From the NCBI RefSeq assembly GCF_007859715.1, contig NZ_SJPG01000001.1, positions 4,764,001 through 4,828,000 of the forward strand: DNA of 64,000 nt, read 5' to 3'. Position 1 is the stretch's first letter, and each line of letters starts with the position of its first letter. A model generated the notes under the pieces. The model was not told where the DNA came from. It was given only the letters and a program-made list of their open reading frames with translations, and did no database searches. This DNA comes from Rubinisphaera italica. GTDB lineage: Bacteria > Planctomycetota > Planctomycetia > Planctomycetales > Planctomycetaceae. Made by a program: the position numbers and the translations under genes. Below are positions 40,129 to 49,649 of this stretch, in pieces.

Positions 40129-41200
40129 TGGAAAAAGAGTGACATTCGTGAGATGGTTTGTTTTGACCAAACGACCATCAATCCTACTAAGAAGAAATCA
40201 CGAATGTCACACACGCATCTTACTGCTGAGGAACGTGATTCCATAGCGCACATGCACGCCCTGGGACACTCTCGAATAGAAATTGCGCGCGAGTTATCCC
40301 GAGACCCCAGCACGATCTCCCGAGAACTGCGGCGGAATTCGGATGCGACCGGGAAGTATTTCGCCGGGAAAGCCGACCGCAAAGCGCGACGGCGTCGACA
40401 ACTCTGCAAACTCCCCTGGAAACTCAACCACGCTCCGCTCAAAGAATTCCTGCTCGATAAGTTGTCTCTCAAGTGGTCGCCGGAACAGATTGCAGGTCAA
40501 CTCTTGCGACTGCATCCTCGGGAGGCCAGAATGCGAATATCCATTGAGACGATTTACGCCTGGATCAAAGCAAACAAAAAGCAGGGCGGCAACATCTACA
40601 GGCAGCTGCGTCAATCGAGAAAGAAACGCCGCAAACGCTACGGCACAGGGATCTCCAGACGATGCGACCCGACCAAAAAGCCAATGGATCAGCGACCGGT
40701 TTCTGCACGCAATCGTTCGCGGATCGGGCACTGGGAATCGGATACCATCGAGGGTCAAAAGGGGACCGGCTACATTGTCACGCATGTCGAACGCAAGACC
40801 GGCTATCTTGTGGCGAGCTATCTGCCGGACAAGAAAGCATCGACGTTGAACGCGGCTTCGGTGTTTGCGTTTGAGGGGTTGCCATCGTCATTGATTCGAA
40901 CTTTGACGACGGACAACGGGAGTGAGTTTTCGGGTCATCGAGAGTTGGAGCAAGCCCTGCATTGTGCGATCTATTTTGCTCCGGCTCGCCAGCCGTGGCA
41001 ACGCGGCCAGAATGAGAACACCAACGGGCTTCTGCGGCAATACTTCCTGAAGGGGAGCGATTTCCGTAAACTGAAAGCCGAGGATATTCAAGCGGCTGTG
41101 ATGGAGTTGAACAACCGGCCTCGCAAAAAGTACCAATTCAAATCACCACACGAACTGTTCGAACCCAAAACCCGTGCATTTCAAAATTGAATCCACCCCA
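40095..41200 (+). mobile_element. IS30-family insertion sequence
   Basis: Element 40098-41197 (1100 bp). The ends are a perfect 29-bp inverted repeat, each containing ATTCAATTTTGAAATGCACG (or complement). CCA flanks both sides (40095-40097 and 41198-41200) as a 3-bp target duplication. Contains one full-length DDE transposase gene. The insertion lies in the HD-phosphohydrolase gene. Confidence 0.9.
40204..41190 (+). CDS. IS30-family transposase
   Basis: 328 residues from ATG 40204; an in-frame start at 40153 is less likely because it would begin in the terminal region. N-terminal helix-turn-helix: LTAEERDSIAHMHALGHSRIEIARELSRDPSTISRELRRN, the IS30 signature. A second DNA-binding helix (WSPEQIAGQLL...ISIETIYAWI) follows. 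The DDE triad is visible: GHWESDTIEG, TTDNGSEF and GQNENTNGLLRQYF. The gene appears intact, so the copy may be active. Its last codons lie in the right terminal repeat. Confidence 0.95.
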   Translation: MSHTHLTAEERDSIAHMHALGHSRIEIARELSRDPSTISRELRRNSDATGKYFAGKADRKARRRRQLCKLPWKLNHAPLKEFLLDKLSLKWSPEQIAGQLLRLHPREARMRISIETIYAWIKANKKQGGNIYRQLRQSRKKRRKRYGTGISRRCDPTKKPMDQRPVSARNRSRIGHWESDTIEGQKGTGYIVTHVERKTGYLVASYLPDKKASTLNAASVFAFEGLPSSLIRTLTTDNGSEFSGHRELEQALHCAIYFAPARQPWQRGQNENTNGLLRQYFLKGSDFRKLKAEDIQAAVMELNNRPRKKYQFKSPHELFEPKTRAFQN

Positions 41201-41465
41201 GATTGCAAGCCGTAACAAAGCCAATGCAAGATGCCGTGAAATATTATGTGCCGGCAGATGTCAAAAACGAGGTATTAAAAATTAATAATTCATGATGTTG
41301 ATTTATTGTTAAAAAAACATAATCTCAATTGATTTATAGGACTGCACTGGTACTAACTTTATTTATCTTAACTGACTTCGATTGCTTCATTATGTGAAGC
41401 TCTAAGTCAATCGTGTATGCAATCACTCAATGTGGTCAAGACACTCTAAAAAAACACCAACAAAC
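41198..41465. other. AT-rich stretch after IS30
   Basis: Contains the interrupted continuation of the HD gene (41201 to about 41290) and then AT-rich DNA without a gene. In the -1 frame a short peptide, LQAVTKPMQDAVKYYVPADV and on to a stop at about 41295, looks more protein-like than the restored HD frame. Confidence 0.4.
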
Positions 41466-42533
41466 TCAAGAATGCAAATGCAAAGTCCGTTTCCCATTTT
41501 TGTGTTCCTGCCAGTACCAGTGAGCCAGGTGCCGGAGTTTTCCGGGTTCTTCGGGGAGTTCGATAAACAGGAATGGGTCGCAGGAGACTAACGTTGCCGG
41601 GGCGAAGAGGGAGAGATGGATCATAAAGGCTAACCAGCCGCCGGCAGCCGTGGGAACTGAGAGTGCCAGGATTTGTCCAGATACACTGGCCACATCAGCT
41701 GCTTTATCCAGCCCGTTAAGCATCGTGCGATCCAGCCAGGGCATGTTTTGATAGGCAACGACAGGACTGTATTCTCCCGTCCTGCAATAATCGAGCCGTG
41801 CCTGAAACTCTGCTCGATTCTTCCGCCGGGCTGAGCTCCGCAAGCGTTGTGTCCAGAGCCGAAAGCGTCGATAACGATTTCTCAGACTGACTCCTGTTTT
41901 CACAAACTCATTGACGACCAGAGTTGGAAGGCTGACTCCTAAGGCGAACATACGATATAACCAGCCCCAGCGGAGTGCATGTTGCTGGGCAGTGCGGAGG
42001 CGACGGTCGGCTTCTGCCTGAAGTTCCTGAGCCGTGACCGGAATGGGCAGCCCCTCTGCCGTTTTTTCTTCGCCAAACAAAGGCACCCCATACCAGACTG
42101 TCGCCTGAGGATGCAGTGCATACGCTGCGGTTAAGGTCTTCTTCACAACTGGCGGGGGATTGTCCGGGATTTGACTGGGGTTCTTCGTGAGCGTCATTAC
42201 GAGATCGCTGCGTCCCTGAATCCAGAGGGATTTTTCGATCAGGTGCACCACATGATATTCTTCCAGCCATTCTGGATGATGCAGAAAGATGCGGGAGACG
42301 AATTCGGGATCGCGAATCTGTTTTGATGTCCCCCGCAACGCCAGGGCAATCGCCAACCGGGTGACGCAGTCGGCTTTCACGATCGTAATCCACTCCCGGG
42401 CCAGTCCCTGTAATCCGTACGGGGAAGCTTCCTCTTCCCAACTGACATCTGCCACAATCGGCGGCATTTCCTGCGTCCCGCTTGATTTTCGCTGCATTTG
42501 TGAGACGACCGGCTGCTGCATCAACTTCGTCAT
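41466..42533 (-). CDS. Hypothetical protein with C-terminal hydrophobic segments
   Basis: 355 residues from ATG 42533, set by GGAG six bases upstream; a TTG at 42560 lies nine codons earlier. The first ~190 residues are soluble, mixed helix and loop (WEEEASPYGLQGLAREWITIVKADCVTRLAIALALRG). Two hydrophobic stretches, around 200-217 and 285-320, are broken by a basic block (RNRYRRFRLWTQRLRSSARRKNRAEF). No signal peptide and no motif I recognise. It could be a monotopic or two-helix membrane protein. Neighbours do not help; single-gene unit. Confidence 0.55.
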   Translation of the reverse strand: MTKLMQQPVVSQMQRKSSGTQEMPPIVADVSWEEEASPYGLQGLAREWITIVKADCVTRLAIALALRGTSKQIRDPEFVSRIFLHHPEWLEEYHVVHLIEKSLWIQGRSDLVMTLTKNPSQIPDNPPPVVKKTLTAAYALHPQATVWYGVPLFGEEKTAEGLPIPVTAQELQAEADRRLRTAQQHALRWGWLYRMFALGVSLPTLVVNEFVKTGVSLRNRYRRFRLWTQRLRSSARRKNRAEFQARLDYCRTGEYSPVVAYQNMPWLDRTMLNGLDKAADVASVSGQILALSVPTAAGGWLAFMIHLSLFAPATLVSCDPFLFIELPEEPGKLRHLAHWYWQEHKNGKRTLHLHS

Positions 42534-42714
42534 GAATTTCTCCGGCTTGAGCGATGACAAGTGGATCTGTTCCCTAACAACTTGGTGAGAAAACAGTTTG
42601 ATAGTTGATTCAGAACGAGAATAATGACAGAGAGATCACGATTTTCCGAAATTTTTCGGGAGAATGATTCAGGCGGGGTGAAATGGCGTTTTCTGGCTCC
42701 TTCACCCGCATTGA

Positions 42715-42750
<36 letters not shown>

Positions 42751-42821
42751 AAAGTTGTGATGCATGGTACGATATGAAGGACGATCTCCTATATTCCCGT
42801 TATTTCTGAAAATGACTTCCA

Positions 42822-43214
42822 ATGAAATTCGTTCACAATCGTCGCAATTTGATCCTTGCTGTGATTACGATTTCGTTCGTGCTGGTGATGCCTGTTATTG
42901 TGTATGTATTCCTCCAAATGATCTGGTTCGAGCCAGTTCGGGTTTACGCAGAGGCTCAATCGCGTTCTGAAGCGGTCTTTGCAGAACAGGAGTGGAACGG
43001 TTATCCAGCGTGGTATCACTACGACTCTCGTGCGCGGTTTACCTGCCCGGAGTTGAATGATGAAAATGTCTCGCTACTGTACCCCATCATTCATCGCGTT
43101 GAGGGATTGCAGTACATCGAACTCAACGAGACATCCCTCTCGCCAGAAGGGGTAGCCGCGATGAAGAAAGAATTCCCGAACTGCCATATCAGGTTTCAGG
43201 GCTCCTGGTTCTGA
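42822..43214 (+). CDS. Small membrane-anchored protein with LRR-like tail
   Basis: 130 residues. One membrane helix near the N-terminus (LILAVITISFVLVMPVIVYVFLQMI), then an extracytoplasmic domain. The C-terminal part, LNDENVSLLYPIIHRVEGLQYIELNETSLSPEGVAAMKKEFPNC, looks like one or two degenerate leucine-rich-repeat units (LQYIELNETSLSPEG). The start has no strong ribosome binding site. Function unknown; the repeat suggests protein or ligand binding. Confidence 0.55.
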   Translation: MKFVHNRRNLILAVITISFVLVMPVIVYVFLQMIWFEPVRVYAEAQSRSEAVFAEQEWNGYPAWYHYDSRARFTCPELNDENVSLLYPIIHRVEGLQYIELNETSLSPEGVAAMKKEFPNCHIRFQGSWF

Positions 43215-43508
43215 TGGAGTCAGCGGTTGTTGAGTTACGGTCGTTAACCCAACCTATCTGGCTGCGCTCACCACGCTCATCACTTCGTTCTGGGCCGTGC
43301 CACCCATACTCATTCATAGAGGCACTTCGCTGTCACACAAAACAAAAAAACCGGATGCCGTCTTCGAGAGTGAAGAGCGACATCCGGTTTTTGGCGGTCA
43401 GGTTTTCGGGCGAGGTGGTGTGGTAACCCCAGTTCAAAATGGAAACCGGATTTTCAATAACTTATTGAATAGTAATTTCCGGGTGTCGGTTTACAATTTG
43501 AACTTGGT
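43215..43508. repeat. 294-bp gap with family-4 repeat and terminator
   Basis: Family-4 block CATCACTTCGTTCTGGGCCG (about 43279) recurs at about 53008 as CATCACTTCGTTCTGGGACG. The terminator at 43344-43393 follows it. Confidence 0.5.
43344..43393 (-). terminator. Terminator of NtrC-type regulator gene
   Basis: AAAAACCGGATG (43346-43357) pairs perfectly with CATCCGGTTTTT (43381-43392), with an inner TCTTC/GAAGA stem. On the minus strand it ends in TTTTTTTG. May also act on the plus strand for the gene at 42822. Confidence 0.75.
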
Positions 43509-44897
43509 TTAGCTGTTACATTTTTCGAAAGTGATTTCGAATTTCTTCATTTTCTTGTACAGCGTGGTGCGATTCACGCCGAGCATTTTGGCGGTTTGCT
43601 GTCGGTTCCAGCCGTGGGCTTCGAGGGCTTCAATCAGGATTTGACGTTCCGGATTGGCCAGGGCCGATTTCAGATTGTTGCCTGCAAAGTGAGCGGCGAC
43701 GTTGCCAGCGTCGATCTGCTTGTGGATCGAATCGGGTAAATCGTTGACAGTAATGCGTTTGCTGTTGGAGAGGACGACCGCACGTTCAATCACATTGACG
43801 AGTTCACGGACGTTGCCTGGCCAGGAATAACGTTGCATCAGTTGAATCGCTTCGTCGTCGATGCCCTCCATCTGCTTGCCTACCTGTTCAATAAAATGTT
43901 GCAGGTAGTGCTCAGCCAGCAGGGGGATATCTCCGACGCGCTCCCTCAACGGGGGTTGAGTCAGTGAGATGACATTGATTCGGTAATAAAGATCCTGACG
44001 GAATTTTCCTTCAGCGACCATCTGTTCGAGATTTTCGTTCGTGGCAAGCACGAGACGACAATCGACCTTGTGAGTTTTTGTGCCGCCGACCGGTTCAAAT
44101 TCTCGATCCTGCAAAACTCGCAGCAGTTTCACCTGAAGTTGCTGAGATGCGGTTGCGATTTCGTCGAGGAAAATCGTGCCACCATCGGCTTGCAGGAATT
44201 TTCCCATTTTGTCGTGAGAGGCTCCTGTGAATGCTCCCTGGACGTGTCCGAACAGTTCACTTTCGAGTAGGGAATCCGGCAGGGCTCCGCAGGCGACTTC
44301 AACGAAAGGTTTGTCGCGGCGATCACTCAGGTGATGTATCGAGCGGGCGGTCATTGTTTTTCCGGTACCGTTCTCGCCAAGAATGAGGACCGTTGTGCGC
44401 GTCTCGGCTACACTTTCGATCAGGTCGAACATCTTCGACATTTTGTAGTCGCGGCCAATGATATTACCGAGACCGTACTTCTGATCGAGTTGAGCTTTGA
44501 GCTGCTTGTTTTCTTCGACAATTTTTCGTTGACCAAGAGCGCGTTGAATCGAGAGATTCAGTTCGTCATCGATGACTGGCTTGGTCAAATAGTCAAACGC
44601 ACCGATACGAATCGCTTCGACGGCACTTTCAATGGTGCCGTAACCGGTGAGCATGATGATGGCCGTTTCCGGCTGGTTTTTGGAGGCCCATTCGAGCAGA
44701 TGAAATCCATCCTGGTCCGGCAGATTGACATCGCACACAACACATTCGAACGGATATTCCTGCATCCGTTCGATAGCCGAGTGGCAATTGCCAGCGGTTT
44801 CCGTGCGATAGCCGAGGCGACGTAAGTAGTCTGCCATCGCTTCGAGTATGTGACGATCATCATCAACGATCAGTAACGATCCCAGTGAATTCTTCAT
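43509..44897 (-). CDS. Sigma-54-dependent response regulator (NtrC family)
   Basis: 462 residues from ATG 44897, preceded by GAGAGA. Three domains. The receiver (1-120) has DDD at 12-14, phospho-acceptor Asp 56 in [11 protein letters not shown] and Lys in YLTKPV (~108). The AAA+ domain (~145-375) has Walker A GENGTGKT (~173), GAFTGA (sigma-54 contact) in [12 protein letters not shown], and Walker [11 protein letters not shown]. The C-terminal Fis-type helix-turn-helix ends with [31 protein letters not shown]. Once phosphorylated it opens sigma-54 RNA polymerase at enhancer-dependent promoters. No sensor kinase is adjacent, so it is an orphan here. Confidence 0.95.
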   Translation of the reverse strand: MKNSLGSLLIVDDDRHILEAMADYLRRLGYRTETAGNCHSAIERMQEYPFECVVCDVNLPDQDGFHLLEWASKNQPETAIIMLTGYGTIESAVEAIRIGAFDYLTKPVIDDELNLSIQRALGQRKIVEENKQLKAQLDQKYGLGNIIGRDYKMSKMFDLIESVAETRTTVLILGENGTGKTMTARSIHHLSDRRDKPFVEVACGALPDSLLESELFGHVQGAFTGASHDKMGKFLQADGGTIFLDEIATASQQLQVKLLRVLQDREFEPVGGTKTHKVDCRLVLATNENLEQMVAEGKFRQDLYYRINVISLTQPPLRERVGDIPLLAEHYLQHFIEQVGKQMEGIDDEAIQLMQRYSWPGNVRELVNVIERAVVLSNSKRITVNDLPDSIHKQIDAGNVAAHFAGNNLKSALANPERQILIEALEAHGWNRQQTAKMLGVNRTTLYKKMKKFEITFEKCNS

Positions 44898-45569
44898 AGT
44901 CTCTCTCAGCTCTCTATAACATTCCAAATTAAATGTTCCGCGTATTGCCGGAGCAAACACCGCATTTCAAGGCAATCATCGCTCTTGCGATGGCTCATTG
45001 CATTTTGAAATGCTCTGACCAGTGAGACTGGAATCTCTCGATCTGCAGATTTGCGTCGATCAGGGTTGCCGTTAATCTGTAGTCACGACAGTTCGCTGAT
45101 GCGAATCTAAATTCCTATCAATCGATTTCAGCCGCCAGTGCGGTTTGGTATTGAATGGTTGCGACAGGTAATCTCGGATTGCCTGCTGCTGAGAGCGTTA
45201 AGAGGGTATTCAAATCTAGGACACACGTTGCCGGTCGGCATCAAAATTGATCAGAATCGTTGAGTTTCAACAACCGTTTTTTTCGCCGGACTGTTAGAAT
45301 CGCTATAACTGGAACAGGGAAAGCCGATTACTGGCGAAACTTCAGCAATTTCCCTCAAGCGGGGGCGAAGTTTGTCCAGTTCTCAATTGATGCTTCATCA
45401 TTGCCTCGGTATTGATTACTATGGAATCATGGTTACATTCCTGGAAAACTAACCTTAAAAAAAATCACGGCTATTCCCGATGAAAATTCCCGAAGCCCTC
45501 TGAACACTGGCCTCTAGACACTAACACTCTTAAAAACTTCAAACGCTCGACATCGAAGGACGCAGACTC
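44898..45569. repeat. 672-bp gap with family-2 copy
   Basis: 44936-45020 is a family-2 copy: GTTCCGCGTATTGCCGGAGC, a spacer, GCATTTTGAAATGCTCTGAC at the end. In 45021-45569 I see no gene, hairpin or promoter I would assert; the upstream signals of the universal stress gene lie here. Confidence 0.5.
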
Positions 45570-46523
45570 ATGATCTCATTGGCAAAAATTCTGGTAGGTG
45601 TGGATTTGTCTCACGCAGATCGACTGATCAGTCACGATTTGTCAGATCAATGCGAGCAAGCCGTCAAAAAGGCAATTGAACTGGCCAAAGCTGGCGATGG
45701 AGAACTGACATTCTTTGCGGCGATCGATATCTCGGAACAGGCACTGCATCTGATTGAAACCGATGATGACAGTGGCAAAAAATCGACTGTTGAAGTCGAA
45801 GCCGAGGAAGTCCTTGGCCAGTTCGTAGCAAGAGCGTCCGAAGCTGGCGTGAAAGCTGGATTCTGTATTGCCTTTGGGGCCAGTTGGGAAAAGACAATCC
45901 AGGAAGTTCTTAAGAACAATCACACTTTGGTTGTAATTGGCCGGAAGTCTAAGACGACAATTTCGAATTTCTTCTTTGGTCGTACCGCTGTCAAACTGCT
46001 TCGAAAATGCCCGGTTCCCGTTTATGTGGCCAAGCCGGATCCTGTTCGACCCGTCGAAAGTATACTGGTTGCCGATGACTTCGCTGAAATTGGTGAAGAC
46101 CTGCTCGATGCGGGCGTTCAGTTTGCCAAAGCACTCGATACTCGACTGCATGTCGTGCATGTGGTCGAATCGGGAGATGACTACAAACTGGCTGGCAGCG
46201 GGATTGCCCGGGAAGATCTCGACAAATTGCACAATGAAGAACTCGAGCAGGCTAACACGATTGCCGCTGATCGCCTTTCGCGAACCGATGCCCGAACGAT
46301 ACCTCAAGGAACGATGGTGCACATCGAAAAAGGGACGGCTGAGAAAGTCATCAGCAAAATCCTGGAAGATGAGAAAGTCGATCTGTTAATCATGGGAACC
46401 AACGGTCGCACTGGGTTTTCCGCCATGATGATGGGGAACACAGCCGAGCGATTACTGGCAGAATCGGATTGCTCTCTGCTGGCCATCAAGCCCCGAGATT
46501 TTCAGTGTTCTGTCAAAGTCTGA
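45570..46523 (+). CDS. Universal stress protein, tandem UspA domains
   Basis: 317 residues in two UspA-like domains of about 145 residues. The first: KILVGVDLSHADR...QAVKKAIELAKAG...HTLVVIGRKSKTTISNFFFGRTAVKLLRKCPVPVYVAKP. The second: ESILVADDFAEIGEDLLDAGVQFAKAL...KVDLLIMGTNGRTGFSAMMMGNTAERLLAESDCSLLAIKP. The second has the G-x2-G-x9-G-(S/T) nucleotide-binding pattern typical of ATP-binding members. Cytoplasmic stress-survival protein. Single-gene unit with a long upstream region. Confidence 0.92.
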   Translation: MISLAKILVGVDLSHADRLISHDLSDQCEQAVKKAIELAKAGDGELTFFAAIDISEQALHLIETDDDSGKKSTVEVEAEEVLGQFVARASEAGVKAGFCIAFGASWEKTIQEVLKNNHTLVVIGRKSKTTISNFFFGRTAVKLLRKCPVPVYVAKPDPVRPVESILVADDFAEIGEDLLDAGVQFAKALDTRLHVVHVVESGDDYKLAGSGIAREDLDKLHNEELEQANTIAADRLSRTDARTIPQGTMVHIEKGTAEKVISKILEDEKVDLLIMGTNGRTGFSAMMMGNTAERLLAESDCSLLAIKPRDFQCSVKV

Positions 46524-46754
46524 GAACGATCCGTACTGACGGATCGAGCTGCTGACAAGATATCTCAGGACTTTTACGTCTTCTCTCATTGATCCAGACA
46601 TGCTTGCGCGTGAAACTGAACGCTGTGCTCATTATGATGCACATGCCGCAAGCATGATGGATTTTCTTGATTTCGCCGTTCGGCGGTTTAAGCGGTTCGT
46701 GCTTGTCAAATTCACTCCGCATTGGTTTCTACCTGCTTCGAGAGGCTGAGTCAC

Positions 46755-48395
46755 TTGGATATTGTCACTATCATTTCATTCCTGTTTTTTACCGGACTGG
46801 TCGGTTTACTCACTTGGATCATCACGCGGAAAGATGACCATGAAAGCACGCAGGGATATTTCCTGGCAGGACGATCTCTCAGTTTTCCCCTGATTGCCGG
46901 CTCGCTCCTGCTGACAAATCTCTCGACCGAGCAGATGGTGGGATTGAATGGAGCCGCCTTCAACGATGGTCTTTGTGTGATGGTTTGGGAAGTGGTTTGC
47001 GTGGTCGCCCTGGTCTTCATGGCCTGGTTTTTCCTGCCACGCTTTCTCAAAAGTGGTGTCGCGACCGTGCCTCAATATCTGGAGATCCGCTTTGATCATC
47101 AGACCCAACTGATTACGAATCTCATATTCCTGCTCGCTTACGTCGGAATTCTATTGCCGATCATTCTTTACTCAGGTGCGACGGGAATGATAGGTATTCT
47201 CGATATTCCTTCGATGCTTGGGACCTTTCCTGAGCAAATGGGAATGGCTCCCGGCACAATGGCATTGTGGCTGATTGTCTGGGCCGTTGGGATTATCGGT
47301 TCGATTTACGCCTTGTTCGGAGGACTCAGAACCGTCGCAGTCTCTGATACCATCAATGGGATTGGACTTCTGATCGGCGGTTTTCTGATTACTGGTTTTG
47401 CATTGGCAAGCATGGGTGGAGATGGAGGGATCTCGGCTGGATTCAACACGCTGGTTGAGGAACAACGTTCTCGATTCAACTCCGTTGGTGGCCCGGAATC
47501 CTCAGTTCCCTTTGCGACAATTTTTTCAGGTATTTTTCTGCTGAATCTATTTTATTGGACGACTAATCAACAAATTATTCAACGGACATTTGGCGCGAGC
47601 AGCCTGGCTGAAGGTCAGAAGGGAGTTTTGTTAACAGGGGCTTTGAAGCTGTTAGGGCCACTGTATCTGGTAATTCCCGGTATGATCGCCTTTTCCATTT
47701 TCGCAGGGCAAGACATTAAGGCTGACCATGCTTATGGATTGCTCGTGAATAAAGTACTGCCGGCTCCCCTGACAGGCTTTTTCGCGGCGGCCATGATCGG
47801 TGCGATTCTCTCCAGTTTCAACTCGGCTCTTAACAGCGCCTGTACTCTGTTCAGCCTCGGTCTCTATAAGAACGTGTTCGTGCCAGAAGCCACCGAAGAA
47901 CAGGTGGTTCGCAGCGGGAAACTTTTTGGTTGGATAGTTGCCGTCGCTGCCATGTCGATTGCCCCGCTACTCGCTAATACCTCAAGCATTTTTGGCTATC
48001 TTCAGAAAATGAACGGGATGTATTTCATCCCCATTTTTGCCGTTGTGCTGGTTGGTATGCTGACGAAAAGAGTGCCGGCTTTTGCTGCAAAATTAGCTTT
48101 GATCGTTGGCTTTGGCCTGATCGCGACCGGCTATTTTGTGTCTCCTTTCGACAAGATTGTCGCATCGATGCACGAGTTCAATTTCCTCGGGATCGTCTTC
48201 AGCTGGTTGATCATTCTGATGCTTGTCATCGGGGAAATCTATCCCCGTGAAACCGAGTTTATTCAGGAAGATGTTGGCGCCGTCGACATGACACCCTGGA
48301 AATTTGCCAAGCCTGTCGGGTTGATTTTGATCGCGATCGTCTTCACGATTTACGCCAGTTTCGCCGACTTCAGTGTGCTGGTTCCTACTCCATAA
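46755..48395 (+). CDS. Sodium:solute symporter (SLC5/SGLT family)
   Basis: 546 residues. The start is taken as TTG 46755 because AGAGG (46741-46745) sits nine bases upstream; an earlier start at 46722 is possible. About 13-14 membrane helices. Family signatures: [33 protein letters not shown] near the first two helices, and [28 protein letters not shown], the sodium-site helix with its Ser-Ser-x-x-Ser region. Imports a sugar or similar solute with Na+. It is followed at 19 bp by a secreted aldose 1-epimerase, so the pair probably handles sugar uptake: the epimerase makes the anomer that is transported. Confidence 0.92.
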   Translation: MDIVTIISFLFFTGLVGLLTWIITRKDDHESTQGYFLAGRSLSFPLIAGSLLLTNLSTEQMVGLNGAAFNDGLCVMVWEVVCVVALVFMAWFFLPRFLKSGVATVPQYLEIRFDHQTQLITNLIFLLAYVGILLPIILYSGATGMIGILDIPSMLGTFPEQMGMAPGTMALWLIVWAVGIIGSIYALFGGLRTVAVSDTINGIGLLIGGFLITGFALASMGGDGGISAGFNTLVEEQRSRFNSVGGPESSVPFATIFSGIFLLNLFYWTTNQQIIQRTFGASSLAEGQKGVLLTGALKLLGPLYLVIPGMIAFSIFAGQDIKADHAYGLLVNKVLPAPLTGFFAAAMIGAILSSFNSALNSACTLFSLGLYKNVFVPEATEEQVVRSGKLFGWIVAVAAMSIAPLLANTSSIFGYLQKMNGMYFIPIFAVVLVGMLTKRVPAFAAKLALIVGFGLIATGYFVSPFDKIVASMHEFNFLGIVFSWLIILMLVIGEIYPRETEFIQEDVGAVDMTPWKFAKPVGLILIAIVFTIYASFADFSVLVPTP

Positions 48396-48414
48396 TTCTC
48401 TGAGGAGACACCTG

Positions 48415-49527
48415 ATGAAATTACAGATCCTGTTCCTGATGATGATCTTTCTGGGAGTTCCCCAAATGAGTTCGGCTGCGATTAAAACCGAAGACTTTGA
48501 CAGCATCAAACTTTATACGCTCAAAAACAACTCCGGCATGACGGTGAAAATCACCAATTACGGAGCGATTATTACCTCGATAATCGTGCCCGATAAGAAC
48601 GGCAAAGCGGGTGATATTGCTTTGGGTTACAACCGGGTTGAAGACTATATCAATGCGGTCGATAAACCTTATTTTGGGGCGATTGTCGGACGTTACGGCA
48701 ACCGGATTGCCAAGGGCCAATTTGAGATCGATGGTGAAACCTATTCGCTGGCAGTGAATAATGGCGAGAATCATTTGCATGGTGGAACGATCGGATTTGA
48801 TAAGGTTGTTTGGAATGCTGAGCCGATGGAAGGCAATGGCTGGCAGGCGCTCAAGTTGACTTATCTGGCTAAGGATATGGAAGAAGGTTATCCCGGAAAT
48901 CTGGAAGTCAGTGTCACTTATACGCTCAACAACAAGAACGAGTTAAAGGTCGATTATCTCGCAACCACCGATAAAGCGACGCACATCAACCTGACTCAGC
49001 ACACCTACTTCAACCTCAAGGGAGAAGGCGAAGGGACGATTCTCGATCACGAATTAATGCTCAACGCGAGCAAGTACACTCCGACTGACTCTGGAGCAAT
49101 CCCCACTGGCGAATTGGCAGAGGTCAAAGAGACTCCTTTCGATTTCACCAAAGCGAAAACAATCGGCAAAGAGATCGACGAGGACCATCAGCAACTGATC
49201 TATGGGCTTGGGTATGATCACAACTGGGTGATTGATCGTGAAGACGAAGAGGGCCTGACTTTAGCCGCTCGTGTTCATGAACCGACCACAGGCCGAGTGA
49301 TGGAAATTGAAACGACAGAACCGGGCATTCAATTTTATTGCGGCAACTTTCTGGATGGACGCCTGAAAGGAAAGTCGGGTAAACCGTATGTGAAACGAGG
49401 CGGTTTCTGCCTGGAAACGCAGCATTATCCCGATAGCCCCAATCAACCAAACTTCCCGAGTACCTTGTTAAAGCCCGGTGAAGAGTACGAGACAACGACA
49501 GTGTTTCGGTTCAGCACCAAGAAGTAA
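48415..49527 (+). CDS. Secreted aldose 1-epimerase (mutarotase)
   Basis: 370 residues from ATG 48415, with TGAGGAG eight bases upstream. Signal peptide: LQILFLMMIFLGVPQMSSA. Conserved features: YGAIITSIIVPDKNG, FGAIVGRYGNRIAKGQF, NGENHLHGGTIGFDK, catalytic His in LTQHTYFNLKGEG and catalytic Glu/pyranose region in EIETTEPGIQFYCGNFLDG. It interconverts alpha and beta anomers of glucose or galactose in the periplasm. Short 19-bp gap to the symporter gene implies one operon. Because the family also covers other sugars, galM itself is not asserted. Confidence 0.92.
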   Translation: MKLQILFLMMIFLGVPQMSSAAIKTEDFDSIKLYTLKNNSGMTVKITNYGAIITSIIVPDKNGKAGDIALGYNRVEDYINAVDKPYFGAIVGRYGNRIAKGQFEIDGETYSLAVNNGENHLHGGTIGFDKVVWNAEPMEGNGWQALKLTYLAKDMEEGYPGNLEVSVTYTLNNKNELKVDYLATTDKATHINLTQHTYFNLKGEGEGTILDHELMLNASKYTPTDSGAIPTGELAEVKETPFDFTKAKTIGKEIDEDHQQLIYGLGYDHNWVIDREDEEGLTLAARVHEPTTGRVMEIETTEPGIQFYCGNFLDGRLKGKSGKPYVKRGGFCLETQHYPDSPNQPNFPSTLLKPGEEYETTTVFRFSTKK

Positions 49528-49556
49528 ATCATAACCATCAATCCCGGGTGGCAGCA

Positions 49557-49625
49557 TACAAGCACGAAGCGCAAGCGAGTGTGTCCATGTGTCTTTCAAC
49601 ACACTCGCTTGCGCTTCGTGCTTGT
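49557..49625. repeat. Repeat family 1, complete palindrome
   Basis: TACAAGCACGAAGCGCAAGC (49557) faces its complement GCTTGCGCTTCGTGCTTGT (to 49625) with about 14 bases between arms. Arms are ~27 bp and exact. Lies between two convergent genes, so it may also serve as a transcription stop. Confidence 0.8.
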
Positions 49626-49649
49626 GTTGATTGCTATTATGCTGCTGGT

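Noticed and set aside
40128..40203. Transposase start at 40153
   Set aside because: The IS30 family begins near the MSHTHLTAEER region; the earlier codons are terminal DNA.
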